A stretch of 39,497 bases of DNA from Oscillospiraceae bacterium (lineage in GTDB: Bacteria; Bacillota_A; Clostridia; Oscillospirales; CAG-272): assembly GCA_015063445.1 (NCBI GenBank), contig SVUD01000015.1, forward strand, positions 1 to 39,497, written 5' to 3'. Below, piece after piece: positions 32,510 through 39,497 of this stretch. The notes under the pieces are model-generated. The model worked only from the letters and a program-made list of their open reading frames with translations. It was not told where the DNA came from and ran no database searches. Numbering within the stretch: position 1 is the first letter of the stretch; every line of letters starts with the position of its first letter. Position numbers and translations under genes: made by a program.

Positions 32510-33679
32510 CTATACAGAGTCTCTTTTTCCGCGGGAAACGTATTCTCTCGCTACTTTTCTCGCGGCTCTGTCCGATGCTATTATATCATCAAGAGATGCG
32601 GCATTTTTTGCATAAAGCATTTTATCGAAGGTATAAAGAACGGTGTCCGAAATATCCGTGAAGCTTATTTTCTCATTCAAAAAGGCTTCTACGGCAATTT
32701 CGTCTGCCGCATTCATAACCGCGCACATTCCCCCACCCTCGAGATACGCCCTTTTCGCAAGGTCGAGAAGCGGAAACGCCTCGCTATCAGGCTCGGCAAA
32801 GGTGAGCTTACCAAGCTTTACAAGATCAAGCTCGTCTGATACGCCGATACATCTTTCGGGATAGTCCACCGCATACTGAACGCACATTCTCATATCCGGT
32901 ACGGAAAGCTCGCCGATTATACTGTTATCAACATATTCGACAGCCGAATGCAATATGCTCTCTCTATGTACAAGAACTTTAATTTTATCCGAGCCGATTC
33001 CGAAAAGATGCGCCGCCTCGACTATCTCAAAGCCCTTATTCATAAGGGTTGCTGAATCGACTGTAATTTTTTTGCCCATTTTCCAGGTTGGGTGACTTAG
33101 CGTATCTGCAAGTGTCACTTGGGAAAGCTCCTCACGGCTTTTACCGAAGAAGGGTCCTCCCGACGCTGTAAGAAGCAGCCTTTTTACCTCGCTCGCCTTT
33201 CCGCTCTTGAGCGACTGAAAAATAGCGGAATGCTCACTGTCTACGGGAATTATTTCTACTCCCTTTTCTCTTGCCAGACTCATAACGATATCTCCCGCTA
33301 TAACGAGAGATTCCTTATTTGCGAGGGCAAGTCTTTTTTTATTTTCAATTACTCGGAGCGACGGCAAAAGCCCAGCCTCTCCGAGAATGGAATTTACTAC
33401 CGTATCAGCAGAGGTTTCAGAAATACCCGAGAGTATTCCTTCGTTACCCGAAAGAACTCCGATATCCGTATCCGAAAGCCTGAGCTTTAATTTTTTTGCG
33501 GCAGTCTCGTCTGCCATAGCGACAAAGCGAGGAGAAAATTCTCTCGCTATGCTCTCGGCTAAGGCATCGTTTGAGCCCGCGCTTATAAAATCAACGCAGT
33601 ATCCTCTCGCGCGAGCAACGTCAAGCGCCTGAGTGCCCACCGATCCCGTAGCTCCGAGGATTGCAACAGTTTTTTTCAT
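32510..33679 (-). CDS. dxr: 1-deoxy-D-xylulose-5-phosphate reductoisomerase
   Basis: This catalyses the committed step of the MEP isoprenoid pathway, NADPH-dependent conversion of DXP to MEP. The 389-residue protein begins with the NADPH motif VAILGATGSVGTQALDV, has the LANKESLV segment, the metal/substrate block IPVDSEHSAIFQ, and ATLMNKGFEIVEAAHLF. It sits between cdsA (after a 121-base gap holding a hairpin) and rseP (24 bases downstream). Confidence 0.97.
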   Translation of the reverse strand: MKKTVAILGATGSVGTQALDVARARGYCVDFISAGSNDALAESIAREFSPRFVAMADETAAKKLKLRLSDTDIGVLSGNEGILSGISETSADTVVNSILGEAGLLPSLRVIENKKRLALANKESLVIAGDIVMSLAREKGVEIIPVDSEHSAIFQSLKSGKASEVKRLLLTASGGPFFGKSREELSQVTLADTLSHPTWKMGKKITVDSATLMNKGFEIVEAAHLFGIGSDKIKVLVHRESILHSAVEYVDNSIIGELSVPDMRMCVQYAVDYPERCIGVSDELDLVKLGKLTFAEPDSEAFPLLDLAKRAYLEGGGMCAVMNAADEIAVEAFLNEKISFTDISDTVLYTFDKMLYAKNAASLDDIIASDRAARKVAREYVSRGKRDSV

Positions 33680-33724
33680 AATTTGTTCCTTAGCTTTTAG
33701 AAAATCTGAAATCCGATTTAATAT

Positions 33725-33754
33725 TTCGGGCTGTCACCCATGCAACAGCCCGAA
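33725..33754 (-). promoter_or_regulatory. Intra-operon hairpin between cdsA and dxr
   Basis: A perfect 10-base-pair stem TTCGGGCTGT / ACAGCCCGAA with a 10-base loop lies in the 121-base gap. It is followed on the minus strand by ATATTAAAT rather than a U-run, so it is a poor terminator; RNA processing, stability control or partial attenuation are possible. Confidence 0.5.
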
Positions 33755-33800
33755 TCTAAGCGATTATTTAATCTGAACCTAAAACGTAAGCTTTTGTTTC

Positions 33801-34643
33801 TTATGCAAAGGGGGTAAACAGAAGCGTTATTACCATGGTTGCGCCCGAAACGGTAAGAACGGAATCAAATCTATCCATTATTCCGCCGTGACCGGGAAGA
33901 AGCTTTCCGTAATCCTTAATGCCTCTTTCTCTTTTCACAAGAGATGCAAAGAGGTCTCCTATCTGCCCTACAACAGAAAGTATGGGCGCTGAAAGTCCAA
34001 GCACGAGATAGTTGGGAACAAAGTCTGTCGTAAGCGAAACTATCCAGCCGTAAAGAAGCATAAGAAGCGTTGTAAAGACTATTGCGCCGACAGAACCCTC
34101 AACCGTTTTCTTCGGGCTTACCTCGGGGATGAGCTTATGCTTTCCGAGAAGTCTGCCCGTGAAGTATGCAAAGGTATCGCTTACCCAAGCTCCTATAAAT
34201 ACCATACCTACGTTGAATATTCCGCCACCGTCAACGTATCTTATTACCGAAAGTCCCGAGAAGCAGGCGGTGATATACACAACGAGAACAAAGCCCGCGG
34301 AAAGACAATCAAATTTGATTTTTCCCTTTGCAAACACCGAAACCATAAAAAGATAGATCATCAAAACGAACATTGCGAGCGCAAGAACGATTATGAAATC
34401 AAGCGCCGGCATCACAAATACCTCTATCATAAGGAATGATAGCACGGGTAACGCAAACGCCACGATGTACGACGGTATGGAAATAATATATTTTCTGTCA
34501 AGGTCGTATGCCTTGAGCACCTCGTTTGCCGCTATCACGGCAAATACCGAAAGAGCGATTGAATAAACAACCGTATTTGAAAGCAGAAGTATAGCCACAA
34601 GCGCTACCGTTATAAAAATAGCGGTTATAACTCTTGTTTTCAT
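33801..34643 (-). CDS. cdsA: Phosphatidate cytidylyltransferase
   Basis: This makes CDP-diacylglycerol from phosphatidate and CTP for phospholipid synthesis at the membrane. The 280-residue protein has about seven or eight membrane helices and the family signature near the C-terminus (GDLFASLVKRERGIKDYG, then LLPGHGGIMDRFDS), preceded by SDTFAYFTGRLLGKH and SPKKTVEGSVG. Its start overlaps the uppS stop (ATGA), and its ribosome binding site GGGGGA lies in the last uppS codons. Confidence 0.96.
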   Translation of the reverse strand: MKTRVITAIFITVALVAILLLSNTVVYSIALSVFAVIAANEVLKAYDLDRKYIISIPSYIVAFALPVLSFLMIEVFVMPALDFIIVLALAMFVLMIYLFMVSVFAKGKIKFDCLSAGFVLVVYITACFSGLSVIRYVDGGGIFNVGMVFIGAWVSDTFAYFTGRLLGKHKLIPEVSPKKTVEGSVGAIVFTTLLMLLYGWIVSLTTDFVPNYLVLGLSAPILSVVGQIGDLFASLVKRERGIKDYGKLLPGHGGIMDRFDSVLTVSGATMVITLLFTPFA

Positions 34644-35392
34644 TTCTTAATGTCCCCCTTAGACGTTTCATCTTCCTTGTCAAGCCCACCGAAGCGTCTG
34701 TTTCTGGTATAGAATTCCTTAACGCATTTTTCTATATCACGACGTCCAAAATCGGGCCAGAGAGTATCAAGTATCATATATTCGGAATAAGCGCCCTGCC
34801 AGATAAGAAAATTGGAAATTCTGAAGTCTCCGCCCGTTCTTATAATAAGATCGGGATCGGGAGTTTCACTCGTATACATAGCGCGTGAAAGATTTTCCTC
34901 GGTTATGGGAAGTCCCTTTTTATTAAGCGTATTCGCCGCATTGACTATCTCGGCGCGTCCGCCGTAATTAAGAGCGATATTACAGATGAATTTAGCGTCC
35001 TTATTCATATTCTCTATCTCGATGCACTTCTCGCGAAGCTTCTCGGGAAGTCCGTTTTTATCTCCGATAAATTTGACGGCAAGGTCGCTCTCACTCTTAA
35101 GTCTGTCCGTATATACCTTATCCACGTATTTATACGCAAGGTTCATTATAGCGTCAACCTCTTCCTTGGGACGCTTCCAATTCTCAGTTGAAAACGCATA
35201 GAGCGTAAGATATTTTACGCCTATATCACGGAACGCCTTAAGCACGTCCTCGATAATTGCCGCGCCCTTCTCGTGCCCCTTCGTTCGAGGAAGCAAATGG
35301 CGCTTCGCCCATCTTCCGTTTCCGTCCATAATAATGGCTACGGATTGAAGCCGCTCGTCTGCCTTGATAATTTCCTTTTCCTTTTTAAACAT
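34640..35392 (-). CDS. uppS: Isoprenyl transferase (undecaprenyl diphosphate synthase)
   Basis: This cis-prenyltransferase builds the C55 carrier lipid for peptidoglycan. The 250-residue protein shows IIMDGNGRWAK (catalytic Asp23), TLYAFSTENWKRP, and the C-terminal RTGGDFRISNFLIWQGAYSE and LWPDF blocks. It consumes isoprenoid units made by the dxr/ispG pathway in the same operon. The leader to its start contains a strong hairpin at 35411-35447. AAGGA precedes the ATG. Confidence 0.97.
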   Translation of the reverse strand: MFKKEKEIIKADERLQSVAIIMDGNGRWAKRHLLPRTKGHEKGAAIIEDVLKAFRDIGVKYLTLYAFSTENWKRPKEEVDAIMNLAYKYVDKVYTDRLKSESDLAVKFIGDKNGLPEKLREKCIEIENMNKDAKFICNIALNYGGRAEIVNAANTLNKKGLPITEENLSRAMYTSETPDPDLIIRTGGDFRISNFLIWQGAYSEYMILDTLWPDFGRRDIEKCVKEFYTRNRRFGGLDKEDETSKGDIKK

Positions 35393-35410
35393 CGCTATTC
35401 CTTATTTTTC

Positions 35411-35447
35411 GGCGGTCTCAAAAGGGCATTATCCACCCTTTGACGCC
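35411..35447 (-). promoter_or_regulatory. Hairpin in the leader of uppS
   Basis: In the 102-base gap between frr and uppS, GGCGTCAAAGGG pairs with CCCTTTTGAGACCGCC on the minus strand with a small internal loop (loop about 9 bases). It ends 18 bases before the uppS ATG, close to the ribosome binding site, and lacks a U-run, so a translational or processing role is more likely than termination. Confidence 0.45.
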
Positions 35448-35494
35448 AAAATTCTTTTATAATATTTAGCTTTAAACTATGTAGATATCCAAAA

Positions 35495-36049
35495 TTAAAT
35501 TTCCATAATTTCCTTGGTTTTTGCCGCAGTAACGCTGTCGATCTCCTTGATGTACTTATCGGTGAGATCCTGGATCTGCTTATCGCTCGCCTTTGCCTCA
35601 TCCTCGGTCATTTCGGAATTCTTCTTCATTGCCTTGGTCTTATCGTTTGCGTCACGGCGAATGTTACGGATAGCAACCTTTGCATCCTCGCCCATCCTTG
35701 AAACCTGCTTGGAAAGGTCCTTTCTTCTCTCCTCTGTCATAGGTGGGAAGGTAAGTCTTATGCACTGACCGTCATTCTGAGGATGGATACCGAGATCGGA
35801 CGTAAGTATTCCCTTCTCGATTCCCTTCATCGCGCTCTTATCCCATGCGGTGATAACGATGGTTCTTGCGTCGGTTACCTTGATCTCGGCGATGGATGAG
35901 ATGGACGTGGGTGAGCCGTAATAATCTACCTCTATCTTCTTAAGAACGTCGGGATTTGCTCTTCCCGCTCTTATAGTAGAAAGATTCTCCTTGTAGGATG
36001 CGACGGATTTGGTCATTTTGGATTCGTATTCCTTAGTATCAAGCTTCAT
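35495..36049 (-). CDS. frr: Ribosome recycling factor
   Basis: With EF-G this factor splits post-termination ribosomes. The 184-residue length is typical. Recognisable blocks are STIRAGRANPDVLKKIEVDYYG near the N-terminus and LTFPPMTEERRKDLSKQV, followed by the long C-terminal helix. AAAAGGAG precedes the ATG. It follows pyrH, as in most bacteria. Confidence 0.97.
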   Translation of the reverse strand: MKLDTKEYESKMTKSVASYKENLSTIRAGRANPDVLKKIEVDYYGSPTSISSIAEIKVTDARTIVITAWDKSAMKGIEKGILTSDLGIHPQNDGQCIRLTFPPMTEERRKDLSKQVSRMGEDAKVAIRNIRRDANDKTKAMKKNSEMTEDEAKASDKQIQDLTDKYIKEIDSVTAAKTKEIMEI

Positions 36050-36139
36050 AATGTTTCTCCTTTTGAAATGAATATGTTTTATTTTAATTAATCAAGTGGA
36101 TTTTTTCCGATTTAGAGAGGCGTGAAAAAACGCTCGTTA

Positions 36140-36853
36140 TCAATCGGGGGTCACGACAGTACCGACAACCTCGCCCTTTACCGCCTTTACGATATCGGCG
36201 GCATCCTTGAGCCCGAACACCTTTATAGGCATTCCGTTTGAGAGGCAGAATGCGGTTGCGGTTGCGTCAAGAGCCTTAAGATTCATCGCAAGAACCTCGG
36301 AGGCGGATATTTTTTCAAGCTTTTTAGCCGTGGGATCTTTCTTGGGATCTGCCGTATATATGTAATCAATATTTTTCGCCATAAGCATAGCGTCTGCGCC
36401 GATCTCCGCAGCTCTTACAGCGCCCGTGGTATCGGTTGAGAGGAAAGGAATTCCAAGCCCCGCGCCAAATACGACGATACTGCCCTCTTCAAGATACTTA
36501 ACCGCATCCTCAGCTCTGTAATTTTCCGCAAAGGGTGACATAGGTACTGCGGTCATAACGTGAGCAGAGCCTCCGGCTCTCACTATCGCATCCTTCATAC
36601 AAACCGCGTTTATAACCGTCGCAAGCATACCCATACGGTCTGCCTCGGTTCTATCCATATCGCCGCCCTGTCTTCCTCGCCAGATATTTCCCGCGCCAAG
36701 AACGACAGCTATTTCATATCCGTCGTTTACGCACTGAACGAGCGCTCCCGCAACGCTGTCAACAAATCCGATATCGTAAATATCGTCTCCGCCGCATTTC
36801 AAAGCCTCGCCCGAAAGCTTAAGCAAAATTCGTTTTTTCCTGTTGTCTGACAT
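36140..36853 (-). CDS. pyrH: UMP kinase
   Basis: This bacterial-type amino-acid-kinase-fold enzyme phosphorylates UMP to UDP. It begins RILLKLSGEAL, has VLGAGNIWRGR, the GMLATVINAV helix, MTAVPMSPFAE, and TGAVRAAEIGADAMLMAKN. The ATG at 36853 (237 residues) is chosen over an in-frame GTG at 36862, because the GGGAG ribosome binding site is one base from the GTG but about 10 from the ATG. It is the first gene of the eight-gene operon and has its own promoter. Confidence 0.95.
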   Translation of the reverse strand: MSDNRKKRILLKLSGEALKCGGDDIYDIGFVDSVAGALVQCVNDGYEIAVVLGAGNIWRGRQGGDMDRTEADRMGMLATVINAVCMKDAIVRAGGSAHVMTAVPMSPFAENYRAEDAVKYLEEGSIVVFGAGLGIPFLSTDTTGAVRAAEIGADAMLMAKNIDYIYTADPKKDPTAKKLEKISASEVLAMNLKALDATATAFCLSNGMPIKVFGLKDAADIVKAVKGEVVGTVVTPD

Positions 36854-36889
36854 AGAGCCCACTCTCCCATAATATATTTTTCCTTATAT

Positions 36890-36919
36890 ATTTTACATTA
36901 AAAGCGCGCGTTTGTAAAC
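36890..36919 (-). promoter_or_regulatory. Promoter of the pyrH-polC operon
   Basis: On the minus strand TTTACA (36919-36914), an 18-base spacer and TAAAAT (36895-36890) lie about 40 bases upstream of the pyrH start. Confidence 0.6.
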
Positions 36920-36955
36920 ACCTTTTTGAAAAAAATTTATATATTTAATATTTTA

Positions 36956-36996
36956 TTTTAAAAAACGCCGCCGAGGACTCAAAATCCAACGGCGGC
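36956..36996 (-). terminator. Intrinsic terminator after the two-domain lipoprotein gene
   Basis: On the minus strand GCCGCCG (36996-36990) pairs with CGGCGGC (about 36973-36967), followed by a U-run, about 20 bases after the lipoprotein stop. It separates this gene from the pyrH operon. Confidence 0.82.
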
Positions 36997-37015
36997 ATAA
37001 TCTTATTCATAAACG

Positions 37016-37792
37016 TTATCCGACATATTTTGCAATCAATGCGTTAAACTGTTCTTCGTTAAACGCACCTATATACGATCCCCACACGGCGTTATCATTT
37101 GCATGCTGTACTCTGTAGTGATACCAAATCTGTTCGTTTGAGCCATCGCTATAAAAGATTTTTACCGCACGGTTTCCCTCTCGTGAATTTTGCGACCTAT
37201 TGACGTAGGTATAATCTAAATTTTCAAAGTCCTTAATAAAAGAATCTTTATCGCCGATTTCGCATAAGACGGTATCATCTGAGCTTCTGTCAGCCGTTTC
37301 AACAATTTCTATTTTGACTATATCCTCTTTATCTCGCATATAGTTGAAGCTTTGGTTATCCAAATTTCCGATATATCCAAACAGAAAATCGTCAAATTTT
37401 TTCTTATCAAACGATCCGGGCATTAAATCATGCCATCCGTCATCCACGTCATAAACGGACCTTAACGAATCGTCAAACACCTCGTAATTACCGTTTGAAT
37501 ACGAAATTTTCACCGCTAAGGAATTAAATTCTATTCCCCTCGGTCCGCCGTACAGAGATATTTTGTACGTGATTTCATGAATTCTCTTCATAAAATCATG
37601 GGTATCATCAATTTTGAGTATTACGCTCTCACGAAAATACTGCCGCGATACGTCATAATTTACTTCCGAGATGTTTATTGATACGATATCGTTTTCATCC
37701 TCGCAAAGCTTGAATTTCACACGCACCATACACGAGGAAAGGTAAAACAATAACAGCGAGGAGCAAAGTATTAATACCAAAAGTCTTTTCAT
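37016..37792 (-). CDS. Putative lipoprotein with two copies of one domain
   Basis: The ATG at 37792 (258 residues) is chosen because GGAG lies eight bases upstream and it opens a clear lipoprotein signal (KRLLVLILCSSLLLFYLSSC); an in-frame ATG 22 codons earlier would hide it. The mature part is two diverged copies of a domain of about 105 residues. Each starts DIV.I.I, continues with a short polypeptide measuring a difference (DTHDFMKRIHEI / DKDSFIKDFENL), then a beta hairpin AVKISYSNGNYEVF / AVKIFYSDGSNEQIW, and ends FDDFLFGYIG / FNALIAKYVG. I do not recognise the family. It may bind a ligand at the cell surface, but no function can be assigned. Confidence 0.78.
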   Translation of the reverse strand: MKRLLVLILCSSLLLFYLSSCMVRVKFKLCEDENDIVSINISEVNYDVSRQYFRESVILKIDDTHDFMKRIHEITYKISLYGGPRGIEFNSLAVKISYSNGNYEVFDDSLRSVYDVDDGWHDLMPGSFDKKKFDDFLFGYIGNLDNQSFNYMRDKEDIVKIEIVETADRSSDDTVLCEIGDKDSFIKDFENLDYTYVNRSQNSREGNRAVKIFYSDGSNEQIWYHYRVQHANDNAVWGSYIGAFNEEQFNALIAKYVG

Positions 37793-37887
37793 AGCACAAA
37801 CTCCGTTTAAGCGTTTTAAGAATATCATAGCTTTTATAAAGCCAATTTTTAAAAACAAATGAGACGGATGTAACTTTATTGAGAAGC

Positions 37888-38829
37888 TTATTTCTTGGAA
37901 ACGGCAAGCTTTGCTTTTTCGTAGATGTTCTTTGCGGTGAGTCCGTAAATTTCAAGAAGCTCGGGAACCTGACCGCTTCTTCCAAACTCATCGTTAACTC
38001 CGACCTTTACTACGGGCACGGGGCAATTCTCGGAGAGAACGTCGCATACGGCGGAGCCGAGTCCGCCTATCACGCTATGCTCCTCTGCGGTTACAACGGC
38101 GCCCGTCTTTTTTGCGGATGCTGTAATAAGCTCCGCATCGATAGGCTTAATGGTATGAATATTGATTACCTCTGCGTCAATACCGTCCTTTGCGAGCATT
38201 TCCGCAGCTTCGACAGCTAAATGAACCATATATCCGTTGGCAATGATAGTAACGTCCTTACCCTCACGGTAAAGAACACCCTTGCCAAGCTCAAACTTGT
38301 AATTCTTCATTTCGCTCGTGAGATTCGGAACCGCAAATCTTCCGAAGCGCATATATACGGGACCGTAATAATTGATAGCCGCTTCAACCGCAGCGTACGC
38401 CTCGTCTGCATCAGCGGGAGAAATTACAGTCATTCCGGGGATAGTTCTCATAAGAGCTATATCCTCGTTGCACTGGTGAGTCGCGCCGTCCTCACCTACG
38501 GTGATACCTGCGTGAGTCGCGCCGATTTTTACGTTAAGATGGGGGTATCCTATCGAGTTTCTTACCTGCTCGAACGCTCTGCCTGCCGCAAACATCGCAA
38601 AGGTAGAAGCAAATACGGTTTTGCCCGTAGCGGCGATACCTGCCGCAACGCTCATCATATTTCCCTCGGCTATTCCGCAATCGAAGAAGCGCTCGGGAAA
38701 TTTCTTCTTGAACATTCCCGTTTTGGTTGCTGCCGCAAGGTCTGCGTCAAGAACGAGGAAATCATACTTTTCGCCAAGCTCGGCAAGCGCCGCGCCATAG
38801 CTTTCTCTGGTTGCCTTCTTATCTGCCAT
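37888..38829 (-). CDS. Transketolase, C-terminal subunit
   Basis: The 313-residue protein is the pyrimidine-binding plus C-terminal half of a transketolase split into two genes, as in many Firmicutes and archaea. It shows DADLAAATKTGMF, FFDCGIAEGNMMSVAAGIA (with the conserved Glu that activates thiamine diphosphate), FASTFAMFAAGRAFEQVRN and the C-terminal EEHSVIGGLGSAV. With the N-terminal subunit encoded 17 bases upstream it carries out two-carbon ketol transfer in the non-oxidative pentose phosphate pathway. GGAGG precedes the ATG. Confidence 0.95.
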   Translation of the reverse strand: MADKKATRESYGAALAELGEKYDFLVLDADLAAATKTGMFKKKFPERFFDCGIAEGNMMSVAAGIAATGKTVFASTFAMFAAGRAFEQVRNSIGYPHLNVKIGATHAGITVGEDGATHQCNEDIALMRTIPGMTVISPADADEAYAAVEAAINYYGPVYMRFGRFAVPNLTSEMKNYKFELGKGVLYREGKDVTIIANGYMVHLAVEAAEMLAKDGIDAEVINIHTIKPIDAELITASAKKTGAVVTAEEHSVIGGLGSAVCDVLSENCPVPVVKVGVNDEFGRSGQVPELLEIYGLTAKNIYEKAKLAVSKK

Positions 38830-38846
38830 TTTGATCTCCTCCTTTA

Positions 38847-39497
38847 TTAGTTAAGACTCTCGGCGATTTTACCGAGATCAGCTATTGCTACCTTGTAAAG
38901 ATCCTCTTTGGGAGCCTGACCGTGCCACTCGCACGCATTCTCCATATAGGATACGCCTTTACCCTTTGTGGATTTTGCGATTATAACGGTGGGCTTACCC
39001 TTAACCGTTTTTGCCTCAAGGAATGCCGCTTCTATCTCATCAAAATTATGAGCGTCAATGCTTATAACGTGCCAACCGAATGCTTTAAATTTCTCATCAT
39101 GGGGCGTGGGATTCATAACCTCGGTTATAGCTCCGTCGATCTGAAGTCCGTTCCAGTCGAGAACGGCAACGAGGTTATCAAGCTTATAGTGAGCTGCAAA
39201 CATAGCTGCCTCCCATACCTGACCTTCCTCACTCTCACCGTCTCCGAGAATGGTATATACTCTGTAATCCTTGCCGTATACCTTGCCCGAAAGAGCCATA
39301 CCGCACGCGGCGGAAATTCCGAGTCCGAGAGAGCCTGTGGACATATCTACTCCGGGAATTCCCTTCATATCCGGGTGCCCCTGAAGTCTTGAAGCGGTTT
39401 TACGGAGCGTCTTGAGCTCTTCCTTATCGAAGAAACCCTTTTCCGCAAGCGCTGCGTAAAGCGCGGGAGCGGTATGTCCCTTTGAAAGAACGAATCT
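38847..39497 (-). CDS. Transketolase, N-terminal subunit (start outside window)
   Basis: The open frame enters from the right edge and ends at 38847; at least 216 residues are visible and the N-terminus is missing. It carries the thiamine-diphosphate-binding half: LSKGHTAPALYAAL, GVDMSTGSLGLGIS, and the GDG(25-30)N motif seen as LGDGESEEGQVWEA and DWNGLQIDG. It pairs with the C-terminal subunit gene downstream, probably in one operon. Confidence 0.95.
   Translation of the reverse strand, partial: RFVLSKGHTAPALYAALAEKGFFDKEELKTLRKTASRLQGHPDMKGIPGVDMSTGSLGLGISAACGMALSGKVYGKDYRVYTILGDGESEEGQVWEAAMFAAHYKLDNLVAVLDWNGLQIDGAITEVMNPTPHDEKFKAFGWHVISIDAHNFDEIEAAFLEAKTVKGKPTVIIAKSTKGKGVSYMENACEWHGQAPKEDLYKVAIADLGKIAESLN

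Overview
The window looks like chromosome of an anaerobic member of the Bacillota, most likely class Clostridia. The reasons are a Gram-positive PolC replicase, the Firmicute-style gene order pyrH-frr-uppS-cdsA-dxr-rseP-ispG-polC, a transketolase split into two subunits, many lipoproteins, and strong AGGAGG-type ribosome binding sites. A genus cannot be named from the sequence alone. No tRNA, rRNA, CRISPR array, insertion sequence or prophage was recognised.

Layout. Positions 1-711 are accessory: the tail of an unidentified gene, a decayed RHS-repeat relic with in-frame stops, and an AT-rich lipoprotein gene. From 10158 down to 831 the minus strand carries a promoter, pyruvate kinase, then a run of close-packed genes: VUT-family transporter, SDR dehydrogenase, Old Yellow Enzyme-type flavin/Fe-S reductase, the two aconitase X subunits, an alpha/beta hydrolase and a COG2509 flavoprotein. 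Between the reductase and aconitase X sits a ladder of small hairpins separated by a constant 8-base linker, the most unusual non-coding element here. Positions 10233-13370 are a metal-resistance operon on the minus strand: ArsR-type repressor with operator and promoter, a free HMA domain, a Zn/Cd P-type ATPase, and an S4-less rRNA pseudouridine synthase. Two surface lipoproteins follow, a trypsin-like protease and an M3 peptidase, transcribed divergently, then an ABC exporter.

Positions 18977-25662 run mainly on the plus strand: a GlmU-like acetyltransferase domain with GlmM (UDP-GlcNAc synthesis), a two-component system with a downstream lipoprotein, a YfcE-type phosphoesterase (minus), and a tightly coupled cassette of three unrecognised small genes ending in a membrane protein. 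From 36919 down to 25791 is the large housekeeping operon: UMP kinase, ribosome recycling factor, undecaprenyl diphosphate synthase, CDP-diglyceride synthase, two MEP isoprenoid enzymes, the site-2 protease and PolC. UppS, Dxr and IspG all belong to isoprenoid supply for the cell wall carrier lipid. The window closes with a lipoprotein built from two copies of one domain and the split transketolase, which runs off the right edge.

The best candidates for something undescribed are the hairpin ladder (4965-5118), the three-gene cassette (24689-25662), and the aconitase X / flavin reductase / SDR gene cluster, whose substrate is unknown.
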